5,823 nt of DNA, taken from NCBI GenBank assembly GCA_900552315.1, contig URZM01000139.1:1-5823 (forward strand), in the 5' to 3' direction. Position numbers and translations under genes: made by a program. Shown here piece after piece: positions 5,761 to 5,823 of this stretch; position 1 is the first letter of the stretch, and every line of letters begins with the position of its first letter. The notes beneath the pieces were generated by a model. It worked only from the letters and a program-made list of their open reading frames with translations. It was not told where the DNA came from and did no database searches. The DNA comes from an uncultured Bacteroidales bacterium. GTDB taxonomy: Bacteria; Bacteroidota; Bacteroidia; Bacteroidales; Muribaculaceae.

Positions 5761-5823
5761 GAAAAAGCCAGTAACCGCAGGTGGGAGGCTCTCGGAAGAG
5801 CCGGGACCTTTTTTGGTTGCTGG
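5761..5823. terminator. Nested hairpins after the TPM gene, candidate bidirectional terminator (runs to window edge)
   Basis: The inner hairpin is GGCTCT (5787-5792), loop CGGA, AGAGCC (5797-5802). AGGT (5779-5782) can pair with ACCT (5806-5809) around it across G-rich internal loops, and T5809-5814 gives a plus-strand U-tract. An outer stem pairs CCAGTAACC (5768-5776) with GGTTGCTGG (5815-5823), 9 bp with one T-G wobble. Outside it, GAAAAAG (5761-5767) would read as CTTTTTC after the stem on the minus strand. Termination in both directions is therefore plausible and fits a position 20 nt after the TPM stop. A reading frame also runs through it from ATG 5759 to the edge; I consider that incidental. 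Confidence 0.55.

Noticed and set aside
1..5823. CRISPR arrays, tRNA or rRNA genes, insertion sequences, defence or toxin modules
   Set aside because: No regularly spaced repeats, transposase motifs, cloverleaf-like sequence or ribosomal RNA sequence was seen on either strand.

Overview
The window reads as a GC-rich chromosome segment from a member of the Bacteroidales (Bacteroidota). Four things point there: two recognisable type IX secretion system (T9SS) genes and a probable third, a dGTPase whose N-terminus closely resembles Bacteroides homologues, Bacteroidota-type promoter signals (a TAnnTTTG '-7' box), and no convincing Shine-Dalgarno sequences. Isoleucine is written mostly ATA or ATC and almost never ATT. 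A Muribaculaceae-like or Alistipes-like genome is possible, but the family cannot be fixed from this sequence.

Minus strand, 1-2908: three co-directional genes read right to left. They are a PorT-like outer-membrane barrel (2908-2132), a PorP/SprF-family protein (2095-1112) and the lipoprotein GldK/PorK (1064 to the left edge, C-terminus missing). Gaps are only 36 and 47 nt, with no terminator between them, so they look like one transcription unit. In known T9SS loci porP-gldK is followed by gldL-gldM-gldN, which would lie beyond position 1. GldK belongs to the periplasmic ring of the secretion machine. PorP/SprF-family proteins and PorT are outer-membrane-associated T9SS proteins. porP has no usable ATG and appears to start with TTG.

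Middle, 2909-3083: a divergent promoter region. It holds a full-match -7 box with a plausible -33 element for the rightward genes, a weaker -7 box for the leftward operon, and a short inverted repeat.

Plus strand, 3084-5741: a dGTP triphosphohydrolase (dgt), a 60-nt gap with a GC-rich hairpin, then a membrane-anchored TPM-domain protein with four CxxC knuckles and a glycine-rich tail ending in GSTGSW. Positions 5761-5823 hold nested hairpins flanked by A and T tracts, best read as a terminator that could work in both directions.

No mobile element, CRISPR array, tRNA or rRNA was seen. Apart from the porT-porP-gldK arrangement and the TPM/zinc-knuckle protein, the region looks like ordinary core genome. 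I did not find a convincing new biological system.
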